Origin: an uncultured Alphaproteobacteria bacterium
GTDB taxonomy: Bacteria; Pseudomonadota; Alphaproteobacteria; HIMB59; GCA-002718135
DNA: 64,000 nt
Assembly (NCBI GenBank): GCA_902602695.1
Contig: CACKRO010000003.1
Span: 62,001 to 126,000 of the forward strand
Direction: 5' to 3'
Below are positions 1 through 8,781 of this stretch, piece after piece; within the stretch, counting starts at the first letter, position 1; the number at the start of each line of letters is the position of its first letter. Made by a program: the position numbers and the translations under genes. The notes under the pieces are model-generated. The model was not told the DNA's origin, did no database searches, and saw only the letters and a list, made by a program, of their open reading frames with translations.

Positions 1-1332
1 TGGCAATGAAGGAAAATGAACATATTTCCATTTATTATTTCTAATGACAGATAGATTACATTGTTCGGGTGCTAATTTTTTATCTTTTACAAATGATGTA
101 CTTTCTCTAAAATCATAATCAAAAACAACATATTCTTTATTAGATAATTTTTCGTATTTATTATTGATATTGTGCATCAGTGATTGACCATTCCAATCAA
201 CGGGGATTTCACTATCAAGCCATTCTAAAATTGTAGGAGCAACGTCTACAGATTCTGTTAAGTGGTTAATTTCTTTTGGATTGTTTTGAGGCACATAGAT
301 AAATAATGGAATTCTATAAGACGAGTCCCACCAGCCTAATTTTCCCCATAAATTATTTTCATTAAGCATCTCTCCATGATCACTAGTAAAAATTATCATT
401 GTATTCTCTTCTTGCCCTGATTCTTTAAGTGCATTTAAAATTTTACCAATATTAAAATCTACTTCAGCACACATTCCAAAATATACACTCATAATATTTT
501 TAATATCTTGATCTTTAAGAAGATCATAATTAATCTCTGAAAAATTTTCTTTTAATAAAAATTTATTGCATAACTCTTTTAGCAAAGGATGTTTTTTGGA
601 CAATTCCTGAAGTGAAATATTATTTTTTGGTAAATCTATATTATTTGGATCAAATTTACTAAACCACGGATCAGCAACATGGAATGGTGGGTGTGGTTTT
701 AAAAAAGAAACATGCATAAAAAATGGATCTTTTATATTTTTTAAATCGTTAACTACTTTATCAGCTAAAAAAGCAGTATCAGAATATTCGGTTGGAATAT
801 AATATGGCTCGTATATGTATGCTTGATCATCTTTAGGTTTTCTTCCTTTGTAAAGATCTTCTGCTTTATTTATTTTTATACCATTCTCATTAAGATGATT
901 TGCCCAAGCCTCTGGTTTTCCTCCAGGTAAAACACAACCATCATCGAATCCTTCCATAGGAGATTCATATGTAAAATTCTTTTTATCCTTTGGATCTAAA
1001 AATCTTGGGTCCCACGATGTATCTGTGTAACCATAAAGACTTGGTTCATAATCAAGCTTACGAACTTCTTTAGCAATATTTGTAAATCTTTTATCAAGTG
1101 GTGCACCATTATATACTGAACGGTGAATAAATGGATATAAACCAGTTAGCATTGTTGTTCTCGAAGGACCACATGGAACAATACCAGCAAAGTGTGATTT
1201 AAAAATAATACTTTTTTTTGCTAACTTGTCCAAATAAGGAGTAAGAGCATATTGATGATTTAGAAAACTAAAGCAATCGAATCGCCACTGATCAGCACAT
1301 ATAAACAGTATAGATTTTTTGGTTTTCTTCAT
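1..1332 (-). CDS. Formylglycine-dependent sulfatase / phosphonate monoester hydrolase-like protein, C-terminus cut off
   Basis: The reading frame opens at the ATG at 1332 and stays open to the window edge, giving 444 codons without a stop, so the C-terminus is missing. It is an alkaline-phosphatase-superfamily type I sulfatase. The N-terminus carries the metal-binding Asp14 (CADQW), Cys54 lies in the CxPSR formylglycine motif (VPCGPSR), and TSDHGE near residue 317 supplies further metal ligands. The VPCGPSR context, followed by TGLY and a conserved His-Arg, resembles Rhizobium/Burkholderia phosphonate monoester hydrolases more than classic arylsulfatases. That subfamily hydrolyses phosphodiesters, phosphonate esters and some sulfate esters, so the substrate is open. 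No signal peptide is visible, so it is probably cytoplasmic. It diverges from a family-5 importer over a 145-base gap, which suggests it processes an imported sulfated or phosphorylated ester. It needs a formylglycine-generating enzyme, which is not in view. Confidence 0.85.
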   Translation of the reverse strand, partial: MKKTKKSILFICADQWRFDCFSFLNHQYALTPYLDKLAKKSIIFKSHFAGIVPCGPSRTTMLTGLYPFIHRSVYNGAPLDKRFTNIAKEVRKLDYEPSLYGYTDTSWDPRFLDPKDKKNFTYESPMEGFDDGCVLPGGKPEAWANHLNENGIKINKAEDLYKGRKPKDDQAYIYEPYYIPTEYSDTAFLADKVVNDLKNIKDPFFMHVSFLKPHPPFHVADPWFSKFDPNNIDLPKNNISLQELSKKHPLLKELCNKFLLKENFSEINYDLLKDQDIKNIMSVYFGMCAEVDFNIGKILNALKESGQEENTMIIFTSDHGEMLNENNLWGKLGWWDSSYRIPLFIYVPQNNPKEINHLTESVDVAPTILEWLDSEIPVDWNGQSLMHNINNKYEKLSNKEYVVFDYDFRESTSFVKDKKLAPEQCNLSVIRNNKWKYVHFPSLP

Positions 1333-1426
1333 TTCCTAACAAATACTAAAGTAATTAATAAGAAATACACAATTTTTTAAAAAAAAACGTAATAAATTTG
1401 TCAAATATTTTTGCTAAAAGTTCAAA

Positions 1427-1438
1427 TTTGTATACAAA
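1427..1438. promoter_or_regulatory. 12-bp perfect palindrome TTTGTATACAAA in the divergent sulfatase/importer promoter region
   Basis: This is a perfect palindrome centred between the sulfatase start (1332, minus) and the binding-protein start (1478, plus). It has the shape of a dimeric repressor operator; TNGTATACNA cores are common for GntR-type regulators. A weak promoter could overlap it: TTGTAT at 1428-1433, a 17-base spacer and TAAATT at 1451-1456. The downstream gene has a clear Shine-Dalgarno GGAG at 1467-1470. The palindrome is directly visible; its role is inferred. Confidence 0.35.
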
Positions 1439-1477
1439 AAATACATACGATAAATTTATCTTAATAGGAGAAAATAT

Positions 1478-3532
1478 ATGTTAAAAAAAATATTGGTAGC
1501 ATTGGTATTTTCTTCCGCAATGTTTGTATGGAGTGGAAGCTCTTTTGCAGGCGGTCATTGCATAGGCTCTACCATGAGCGATGCACATACAGGCGGAAAA
1601 TATCCTCAGCAATATGAGTTATCAGAATACGAAAGTGCAGCTAGTTGTGCGATGAAGTTTTCAGACAACCCAAGTATTGCAAGTATTAATGCAACAATTC
1701 AAGGGAACCCAGGCAGCCTACCTTCAGTAGAAGATAGATTACCTGATGAACCATTAGTAGTAGTTCCATATGATTCTGTTGGATCTTATGGCGGTACAAT
1801 AAACTTTTTATCAAACGCAACGGAAGCTGGTACTTCTGATATGTTATCAACAAGACACGTAAACTTAGTACGTTTTGCAGATGACCTTTCAACTATTGTT
1901 CCAAATGTTGCTAAAGAATATGAATGGAATAGTGATTTTACAACTTTAACTTTTACTCTTCGTAAAGGTCATAAGTGGTCAAATGGCGAGCCGTTCGTAG
2001 CTAGAGATGTAGAGTTTTGGTATGAAGATCTAATGATGAATACAAACATTAGAGAAAAACCATACCCTTATCTTCTTGTTGGTGGTGAACCAATGACTGT
2101 AGATGTTCTTGATGATACAACTGTAAGATTTAATTTACCATCTCCATTTCCAGGTTTGCTTGCTACATTAGCTACTTCTTATAACCAAGCTTTCATGCCT
2201 TCACATTTCTTAGAACAATTTCACCCAGAAATTGACTCTAACGCTGATGCGAATGCACAAGCTCTAGGGTTTGCAGATGGCTGGGATGCTTTAGCGGCTT
2301 ATTATGGTAACTCAGGTTGGACTGATACGCCAACTCCTTTACTTAGAAATCCTGAGCTAGTCGATGGACTTCCATATGCAGCTTATCCTTCTTTAGAAGC
2401 TTACATGACTATTGAAGATACAACTGAAGGAAGAGTTTACGCAGCTAATCCATATTTTTTCCAAGTAGATACAGCTGGGAATCAACTACCATATATTGAT
2501 TATCAAAATGAAAGATACATCAATGAAAATGAAATAAGATTATTGAAACTTGTTAATGGTGAAGTTGATTATAAATCTCAGTCTGTTCAACTAGAATCTG
2601 CACCTCAATTATTAGATGGAGCAGAGTCTGGAGGATATAATCTTCAGATTAATCCTGGTTGTGGTGCAGCTCTATTTAGCTTTAACGTTACTCATCCAGA
2701 TTTAGAGAAACGTAAAGTTTATGGAGATATTCGTTTTCGTCAAGCAATGTCTATTGCTCTTGATAGAAATGAAATCAATGACGTAGCTTATTATGGTATG
2801 GGTGTAGTTGAGCAGTTTACAGGTATGTCACCTGCTCCTGATTTTGTACCAGAGGCTATTAAAATGCATATGACTCAATTTGATCCAGATGGTGCAAATG
2901 CACTTCTTGATGAAGTTGGATTAAAAGACGTTGATGGTGATGGCTTTAGAGAACTTCCAAACGGAGAACCTTTTGCAATGAATATTGACTATGCTACTCA
3001 AGGTATAGGTGGTGTTGAAGTTGAGTTAGTTGCTCGTATGTGGAACGATGTTGGAGTTAAAACTTCTTTTAAAGAGGTAACCCCTGATGAATATCGTGGT
3101 TCACAATCTTCTAATGCATTAGATGTTCATGCTTGGGATAAAGGACAGCCATTAGCTATTATTGCAGGTGATCCAGAAACATTCAAAGCTCCTTTTGGTA
3201 ACTATTTTAACCATACGCAAGGAATGTTATGGGCCGCTTATATAGATAGTAATGGTGATGAAGGTGTAGAACCTCCTCAGTGGGTGTACGATTTAAGTGA
3301 TGGGATTGATAAATTTCAATCATACGCTTTAGGTACAGCAGAATCTAATGAGTGGGGTGAAAAAATTACAACAATGTTAACAGAGCAAACTTTGTTAATT
3401 GGAACTGTAAAAGCACCTTTCCCAACATATCATAGAAATGCTTTGAAGAATTTTGCTCAATTCAAAACTACTTCTTATGAGTATTATAGAACTTATCCAT
3501 ATCTAGCTACTCAGTGGTGGTTAGACGAGTAA
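1478..3532 (+). CDS. ABC transporter family-5 (oligopeptide/oligosaccharide type) periplasmic binding protein
   Basis: This 684-residue protein has an N-terminal Sec signal peptide: basic MLKKI, a hydrophobic stretch, and predicted cleavage after SSFA near residue 24. It then shows the family-5 binding-protein pattern: a WSNGEPFVARDV block near residue 170, FRQAMSIALDR near 425 and a large C-terminal lobe. The family delivers peptides, opines or oligosaccharides to Opp/Dpp-type permeases. At 684 residues it is longer than typical DppA (about 535), like the long versions often linked to oligosaccharide or opine uptake. The GGAG ribosome-binding site 8 bases before the ATG supports the start. 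A strong hairpin follows, then two permeases and two ATPases. The sulfatase upstream and sugar oxidoreductases downstream favour a sugar or sugar-derived ligand over a peptide, but the ligand cannot be read from sequence. Confidence 0.9.
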   Translation: MLKKILVALVFSSAMFVWSGSSFAGGHCIGSTMSDAHTGGKYPQQYELSEYESAASCAMKFSDNPSIASINATIQGNPGSLPSVEDRLPDEPLVVVPYDSVGSYGGTINFLSNATEAGTSDMLSTRHVNLVRFADDLSTIVPNVAKEYEWNSDFTTLTFTLRKGHKWSNGEPFVARDVEFWYEDLMMNTNIREKPYPYLLVGGEPMTVDVLDDTTVRFNLPSPFPGLLATLATSYNQAFMPSHFLEQFHPEIDSNADANAQALGFADGWDALAAYYGNSGWTDTPTPLLRNPELVDGLPYAAYPSLEAYMTIEDTTEGRVYAANPYFFQVDTAGNQLPYIDYQNERYINENEIRLLKLVNGEVDYKSQSVQLESAPQLLDGAESGGYNLQINPGCGAALFSFNVTHPDLEKRKVYGDIRFRQAMSIALDRNEINDVAYYGMGVVEQFTGMSPAPDFVPEAIKMHMTQFDPDGANALLDEVGLKDVDGDGFRELPNGEPFAMNIDYATQGIGGVEVELVARMWNDVGVKTSFKEVTPDEYRGSQSSNALDVHAWDKGQPLAIIAGDPETFKAPFGNYFNHTQGMLWAAYIDSNGDEGVEPPQWVYDLSDGIDKFQSYALGTAESNEWGEKITTMLTEQTLLIGTVKAPFPTYHRNALKNFAQFKTTSYEYYRTYPYLATQWWLDE

Positions 3533-3553
3533 GATAAGTAAATAAATATTGAT

Positions 3554-3582
3554 AAAAGCGGCAATTTTATATTGCCGCTTTT
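3554..3582 (+). terminator. Hairpin with T-tract between binding protein and permease
   Basis: A perfect 12-bp stem (AAAAGCGGCAAT pairing with ATTGCCGCTTTT) encloses a five-base TTTAT loop and is followed by a T-rich run, the form of an intrinsic terminator. It lies 21 bases after the binding-protein stop and 44 bases before the permease start. It probably gives partial termination or 3'-end protection, so that binding-protein mRNA exceeds permease mRNA. Confidence 0.8.
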
Positions 3583-3626
3583 CTTTTTTCTACTATTCTT
3601 AAAATACAATTAAGAGAAATCAGGCT

Positions 3627-4640
3627 ATGATTAATTTTATTCAGTTTACTTTTACAAGAGCATTTTTAGCAATTGTAACATTACTAATAGTTTGTTTTAT
3701 AGTTTTTTCTCTGATGGAATTAGTTCCTGGCACATGTGCCGAGAGATACTTAGCATTTAAGAATACACAGGGCTCACAAATAACATATGAAGATATTGAG
3801 GCTGAAAAGATTCGTTTAGGTTTAGATAAACCATTCCTTTACAGATATGGAAAATGGATATCTGATATAGTCGTCAATCAAGATTTTGGTGATAGCTGTA
3901 TTTTAAGAATGAATATTAATGAACTTCTAAGTGGTAGATTTACTCTGTCTTTAACGATTTGTTTAGTTGCATTAATATTTTCATATTTAATTGCAATTCC
4001 CGTTGGAATCATTTCAGCCACGACAAAATATGCATCTTTAGATAATACTCTTAAATTTGTTAGTTATCTTGGAATAGCATTACCAAATTTTTTGGTAGCA
4101 CTTTGTATAATGCTTTTTATGACAATCTATTACGGAGATACAATGACAGGTTTATTTTCACAAGAATATGAAAATGAATCTTGGTCATCGGCAAAGTTAA
4201 TGGATTTTTTAAGCAGGGCATGGTTACCTATTTTCGTATTAGGTTGGAATGCAACTGCTTTTGCACTTCAAACTGTGAGAGCGCTTATGTTAGATGAAAA
4301 TGATAAGCTATATGTAATGGCTGCAAGAGCAAGGGGTGTGTCAGGTATGAGTTTGCTGTGGCGTTACCCAGCTAAGCATTCACTAGGTCCTGTTATAAAT
4401 TCAATTGGTTTCGACTTAAATAGAATTTTTAGTGCACTTCCCATAGTCGCTTTAATATTAATTTTAACTGAAGCAGGAGCACTATTAATAGAAGCTTTAG
4501 CTAGATCTAATGATCAACAATTAGCAGGTGCAATTATTTTTTTACTTACAGCGACTATAGTTTTTGTTAATTTTATAACAGATATAATTTTAGCAATTAT
4601 GGATCCAAGAATAAGAAAAGGGGTTATGGGTGGAGGCTAA
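3627..4640 (+). CDS. ABC transporter permease, DppB/OppB family
   Basis: This is an inner-membrane permease of 337 residues. It begins with a hydrophobic helix (about residues 8-30) and the family hallmark LVPGT near 33-37, where DppB has P-G-D. A periplasmic segment follows, then five further hydrophobic segments. The cytoplasmic coupling EAA-type loop is around ARARGVSGMSLLWRYPAKH (residues about 233-251), and it ends DPRIRKG as DppB proteins do. It is the first membrane subunit of the importer whose binding protein lies upstream across the hairpin. The downstream permease overlaps its 3' end by 11 bases, so the two are translationally coupled. Confidence 0.9.
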   Translation: MINFIQFTFTRAFLAIVTLLIVCFIVFSLMELVPGTCAERYLAFKNTQGSQITYEDIEAEKIRLGLDKPFLYRYGKWISDIVVNQDFGDSCILRMNINELLSGRFTLSLTICLVALIFSYLIAIPVGIISATTKYASLDNTLKFVSYLGIALPNFLVALCIMLFMTIYYGDTMTGLFSQEYENESWSSAKLMDFLSRAWLPIFVLGWNATAFALQTVRALMLDENDKLYVMAARARGVSGMSLLWRYPAKHSLGPVINSIGFDLNRIFSALPIVALILILTEAGALLIEALARSNDQQLAGAIIFLLTATIVFVNFITDIILAIMDPRIRKGVMGGG

Positions 4641-5793
4641 TTTAAGTAAAAAAGAAGCGTACTATACTGCTACTCAAATGCAGTTAGTTAGAACTCGTTT
4701 TTTTGGAAATAAATCTGCGATGATTGCAGGTTCGATTTTACTTTTTATGATAGTATGCAGCCTATTTTCAGACTTCTTATCACCTTATGATCCGACTATT
4801 AACGGGCGTGACAAAGACTACGAAAATGGTGCACCTCAAATACCTATGTTCTGGGATGAAAATGGATTTTCACCAAGACCGTTTCTTCACACATTAACAA
4901 AATATAGGGGTGCAGACACAAATTTTAGATGGGTCTACAAAACTGATACTGAAAAAAGAAGATATGTTTATTTTTTTGTAAAAGGTTGGGAATACAAAGT
5001 ATTTGATTTTAAAATTAATCTTCCAGGAAAGATATTAGATTTTAAAATTCCAGGATTTACATTTCATACTCATTTATTTGGAGTAGACGAAGGTGGTATT
5101 CATCTTTTTGGTACTGATAAGGCAGGTAAAGATTTATTTAGTAGAACACTAAGTGCAATTTATGTTTCACTTGCAGTAGGAACCCTCGGCGTATTTATAT
5201 CATTTGTTTTATCATTAATTATTGGAGGTATTTCAGGATATTATGGCGGTTGGATAGACAGTTTACTCCAAATGTTTACAGATGCAATTAGAACAGTACC
5301 TCCAATACCTTTATTTATGTGCCTCGCTGCATTTGCTCCATTAGAATGGAGTTCTGAACTTCGATTTTTCTTTATATCTTGTTTGCTAGGATTGATTTCC
5401 TGGCCAACATTGGCAAGAAGAGTGAGAACACATTTACTTAGTGAAAGAAGTCAGGAGTATATACTAGCTGCAAAATTATGTGGAGCATCTTCAACACATA
5501 TAATTGGGAGACATTTATTACCAAGCTTCACGAGTTATATAATAGTAGATTTAGTAATTAGTTTTCCATACATGTTACTATCTGAAACTGCTCTTAGTTT
5601 TATTGGATTAGGCCTAAGAGAACCTGTGAATTCTTTAGGGGTACTTTTACAAAATGCAACAAAAGCAGATGTACTTCTCAATTATCAATGGTACTTCATA
5701 CCTGTTTTTTTTCTAGTAGTTTTAATACTTACTTTTGTCTATGTTGGTGATGGATTAAGGGATGCAGCTGATCCACATAAGATAAACAAATGA
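4630..5793 (+). CDS. ABC transporter permease, DppC/OppC family, with long periplasmic insert
   Basis: This is the second membrane subunit, 387 residues. The chosen start is GTG at 4630, overlapping the previous gene by 11 bases and preceded by a purine-rich AAGGGG; the first ATG in frame is at 4678. One hydrophobic helix (about 30-50) is followed by a roughly 125-residue extracytoplasmic stretch and then the BPD_transp_1 core. The core begins after the typical GTDKAGKDLFSR motif (about 161-172) and includes the coupling loop around KLCGASSTHIIGRHLLP. Ordinary DppC is near 300 residues, so the insert is unusual, though similar long OppC/YejE-like proteins exist. It ends GDGLRDAADP, the standard C-terminal signature. 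The ATPase gene overlaps its stop (ATGA). Confidence 0.9.
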   Translation: MEANLSKKEAYYTATQMQLVRTRFFGNKSAMIAGSILLFMIVCSLFSDFLSPYDPTINGRDKDYENGAPQIPMFWDENGFSPRPFLHTLTKYRGADTNFRWVYKTDTEKRRYVYFFVKGWEYKVFDFKINLPGKILDFKIPGFTFHTHLFGVDEGGIHLFGTDKAGKDLFSRTLSAIYVSLAVGTLGVFISFVLSLIIGGISGYYGGWIDSLLQMFTDAIRTVPPIPLFMCLAAFAPLEWSSELRFFFISCLLGLISWPTLARRVRTHLLSERSQEYILAAKLCGASSTHIIGRHLLPSFTSYIIVDLVISFPYMLLSETALSFIGLGLREPVNSLGVLLQNATKADVLLNYQWYFIPVFFLVVLILTFVYVGDGLRDAADPHKINK

Positions 5794-6779
5794 GTCATTT
5801 ATTAGAAGTTAAAAATTTAGATGTTAAATTCGATACTGATGAAGGTCGAATAACAGCAGTAGAAAATATATCCCTTTCCGTTGATCAAGGTGAAGTCCTT
5901 GGAATTGTTGGTGAGTCTGGGTCAGGAAAATCTGTTACTGCAAAATCAATAATGCAACTAAATCCAGGAAATACTTCATATAACGAAGATGCACAAATAA
6001 TATTGGATAATGAAAATGTTCTTAAATTTACTTCTAAACAAGATTTGAAAAAAATTAGAGGTGGTAAAGTATCAATGATTTTTCAAGAACCTATGGCAAG
6101 TTTTGCACCAGCTATAAAAATTGGAGCTCAAATGGTTGAGCAATTATTAATTCATAAAAATATTAATAAAGATGAGGCAAAATCCATATCTATAAACATG
6201 CTCAAAAGAGTAGGGATAGCTGATGCAGAAAAAAGGTTTAATCAATATGCATTTGAATTATCTGGAGGAATGAGACAAAGAGCTATGATAGCAATGGCAT
6301 TATCAACAATGCCCAAACTATTATTAGCAGATGAACCAACAACAGCATTAGATGTTACAATTCAAGCTCAAGTAATCAATTTGATTAAAGATATTATAAA
6401 AGAATATCAAATGGGAGTAATTTTTATAACTCATGATTTAGGTGTTATTGCTCAAGTAGCGGATCATGTAGCAGTGATGTATTTAGGTAGTGTGGTAGAA
6501 AAAGGTCCTGTAAATGAAATTCTTAAAAATCCAAAACATCCATATACTAAAGGATTGCTTCAAGCTCTGCCTGATATAAATAATTTAGATGAGCCATTAA
6601 AACCAATACCAGGTAATATTCCTAGTCCGTTAGATAGACCTACAGGATGTGTATTTAGAACTAGATGCCCTCATCATAATCCAGAAGGAAAAGATGGTAA
6701 AATAGAAATGAAATTAATTGAAGTTGAACCAGGTCACTGGGTTGATCAGTGTGGAATTCAGTGTGGTCAAAATGGGTGA
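5790..6779 (+). CDS. ABC transporter ATPase, DppD/OppD family
   Basis: This cytoplasmic nucleotide-binding subunit has 329 residues. It carries Walker A GESGSGKS (about 40-47), a Q-loop FQEPMASF, the signature LSGGMRQR, Walker B LLLADEPTTALD and the switch histidine in FITHD. The C-terminus carries the oligopeptide-type extension with cysteines (GCVFRTRCPHH and a late C-x3-C), which in some family members binds an iron-sulfur cluster. The start overlaps the permease stop as ATGA. It would pair with the next ATPase as a heterodimer under the two permeases. Confidence 0.93.
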   Translation: MSHLLEVKNLDVKFDTDEGRITAVENISLSVDQGEVLGIVGESGSGKSVTAKSIMQLNPGNTSYNEDAQIILDNENVLKFTSKQDLKKIRGGKVSMIFQEPMASFAPAIKIGAQMVEQLLIHKNINKDEAKSISINMLKRVGIADAEKRFNQYAFELSGGMRQRAMIAMALSTMPKLLLADEPTTALDVTIQAQVINLIKDIIKEYQMGVIFITHDLGVIAQVADHVAVMYLGSVVEKGPVNEILKNPKHPYTKGLLQALPDINNLDEPLKPIPGNIPSPLDRPTGCVFRTRCPHHNPEGKDGKIEMKLIEVEPGHWVDQCGIQCGQNG

Positions 6780-7758
6780 TAACTTAATTTCAGTAAATGA
6801 TGTTTCTGTAAATTTTGATTATCAAGAAAATTTTATTTCAAAAAAACAAAAAATACATGCTGTAAATAATATCAATATCAAAATTAAAAAAGGATCTTTT
6901 TTTGGTTTAGTTGGTGAGTCAGGTTCAGGAAAAACTACGCTTGGTAGAGCAATACTTGGAGCTAATAAAATTAGTTCAGGAAATGTTATTTTTCATGATG
7001 ATGAAAGAGATTATGATTTAACTAGTATGAACAAACAAGATTTAAAAGAATATAGAAAAAAAGCCCAACTAATTTTTCAAGATCCTTATGCTGCCTTAAG
7101 CCCAAGAATGACAGTCAGGGATATTATTGCAGAGCCTTTAGAAGTGATGAAAATAACAAACTCAAGACAAGAAACTGATGAAAGAGTAAGAGATATTGCA
7201 GCTAAATGTAGATTAAATATTGAGCATTTAAGAAGATTTCCTCATGCATTTTCTGGAGGACAAAGACAAAGAATATCAATTGCAAGAGCCTTAGTAAGTA
7301 ATCCAAAATTTATAGTAGCAGACGAAAGTGTTGCTGCTTTAGATGTATCAATACAAGCAGATATATTAAATCTTTTAAAACAACTTCAAACCGAGCTTAA
7401 CCTAACTTACTTATTCATAAGTCATGATTTAAGTGTAGTCGCTCATGTATGTGATATTGTTGCAGTTATGTATTTGGGGCACATAGTTGAAATGGGACCC
7501 GCAAGAGAATTATTTAAGAACCCAAAACATTCTTATACAAAAGCATTATTATCTTCTATTCCATCAATTGATCCTGAGAAAAGATCTGAAGCTATAGAGC
7601 TCAAAGGAGAAATTCCTAGTGCATTAAATCCACCTCCAGGTTGTGTGTTTAGAACTAGATGTCCTAATCCTGGAATAGATTGCAAAGGTGGAGAAATAAA
7701 AATGGGGCTTACTGAAGTTGAACCAGGTCATTGGGTCGATCAGTGTTGTGCTCTATAA
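6772..7758 (+). CDS. ABC transporter ATPase, DppF/OppF family
   Basis: This is the second ATPase of the importer. An upstream in-frame ATG at 6718 exists, but the ATG at 6772 gives an 8-base overlap with the previous gene and a normal N-terminus (MGDNLISVNDVS), so I use that start (328 residues). It carries Walker A GESGSGKTT, Q-loop FQDPYAAL, signature FSGGQRQR, Walker B FIVADESVAALD (Ser where Pro is usual) and switch His in FISHD. It shares the late EPGHWVDQC tail with its partner, which suggests duplication within the operon. Confidence 0.92.
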   Translation: MGDNLISVNDVSVNFDYQENFISKKQKIHAVNNINIKIKKGSFFGLVGESGSGKTTLGRAILGANKISSGNVIFHDDERDYDLTSMNKQDLKEYRKKAQLIFQDPYAALSPRMTVRDIIAEPLEVMKITNSRQETDERVRDIAAKCRLNIEHLRRFPHAFSGGQRQRISIARALVSNPKFIVADESVAALDVSIQADILNLLKQLQTELNLTYLFISHDLSVVAHVCDIVAVMYLGHIVEMGPARELFKNPKHSYTKALLSSIPSIDPEKRSEAIELKGEIPSALNPPPGCVFRTRCPNPGIDCKGGEIKMGLTEVEPGHWVDQCCAL

Positions 7759-7776
7759 GTAGTTTTTACAACTGTA

Positions 7777-8766
7777 ATGAAAAATATAGCATTTATTGGA
7801 ACCTCTCATATTCATACACCAAATTTTATTTCTAAGGTAATTTCAAATATTAAAATTAATTGTATTGGTGTTTGGGATAAAGATAAGAACAGGTCAAAAA
7901 GCGATTCTGAAAAACTAAAATGTAAGAATTATGATAACTATATTGATTTATTGAAACAACCTAATTTAGATGGTGTTATTGTATGTTCAGAAACTAATTT
8001 GCACTATGAATTAGTTAAAAGGATTACCGAGAATAAAAAACATTGTTTTATAGAAAAACCTTTGGGGATAGGAAAAAAAGACTCCTTTGAAATGGCAAAT
8101 TTAATTGAGTCATCAAAGATTATTTTCCAAACTGGATACTTTATGAGAAGCAATCCTGTTTATATAAAACTTAAAGAATTAATTACTGCTAATTATTTTG
8201 GTAATATTTCACGAATTCGACTCGTTAATTGTCACGATGGTATTATGAGAGATATTTTCAAAAACTATCAATGGATGACAGATCCTAAAGTTGCAGGAGT
8301 TGGAGCTTTTGGTGATTTAGGAACACATGTTTTAGATCTTCTTTTGTGGTTTTTTTCTGATGTTGAGTCAGTAAGTGCAACCTTTACTAAAGTATATAAT
8401 CAATATCCAGGTTGTGAAGAGAGTGGTGAAGCATTAATAAAATTTAAAAGTGGATTGATAGCTAGTATTGCTGCGGGATGGATTGATATAGCACAGCCAT
8501 ATACTATTTTTGTAAGTGGAACAAAAGCTCACGCAAGAACAACTAATGAGAAATTAATTATAAACGAGGACAAAGATGGTAAGAAAATAGAAAGAATAGA
8601 AGAAAATTTACCAGAAACATTACCTCATGCATTTGATTTGTTTCTTAATTCATTAATTGATACCAATACCAAAAACTTAGTAACTCCCTCGGAAGCTGCA
8701 TTGAGAAGTAGTATAATGGAATCAATTTACCAATCAGAAAAAGAAAAAAAATGGATAAATATCTAA
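7777..8766 (+). CDS. Gfo/Idh/MocA family oxidoreductase
   Basis: This is a 329-residue NAD(P)-dependent sugar or cyclitol dehydrogenase-type protein. The N-terminal Rossmann segment starts IAFIGTSHIHT, a variant of the usual GxGxxG. The catalytic EKP triad member is in FIEKPLG (about residues 91-97), and GDLGTHVLD (about 179-187) supplies the substrate-binding His and Asp. It follows the ATPase by 18 bases and precedes a second family member by 15, so it is probably co-transcribed with the importer. Substrates of this family range from inositol to glucose-type sugars and include NAD-dependent glycosidases (GH4/GH109/GH188-like chemistry). The substrate cannot be assigned. Confidence 0.88.
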   Translation: MKNIAFIGTSHIHTPNFISKVISNIKINCIGVWDKDKNRSKSDSEKLKCKNYDNYIDLLKQPNLDGVIVCSETNLHYELVKRITENKKHCFIEKPLGIGKKDSFEMANLIESSKIIFQTGYFMRSNPVYIKLKELITANYFGNISRIRLVNCHDGIMRDIFKNYQWMTDPKVAGVGAFGDLGTHVLDLLLWFFSDVESVSATFTKVYNQYPGCEESGEALIKFKSGLIASIAAGWIDIAQPYTIFVSGTKAHARTTNEKLIINEDKDGKKIERIEENLPETLPHAFDLFLNSLIDTNTKNLVTPSEAALRSSIMESIYQSEKEKKWINI

Positions 8767-8781
8767 ATAAAAAAAAGAAAT

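Noticed and set aside
6718-6771. Earlier ATG for the DppF-like ATPase
   Set aside because: It would overlap the previous gene by 62 bases and add residues that are only the out-of-frame tail of the neighbour; ATG 6772 fits the family start.
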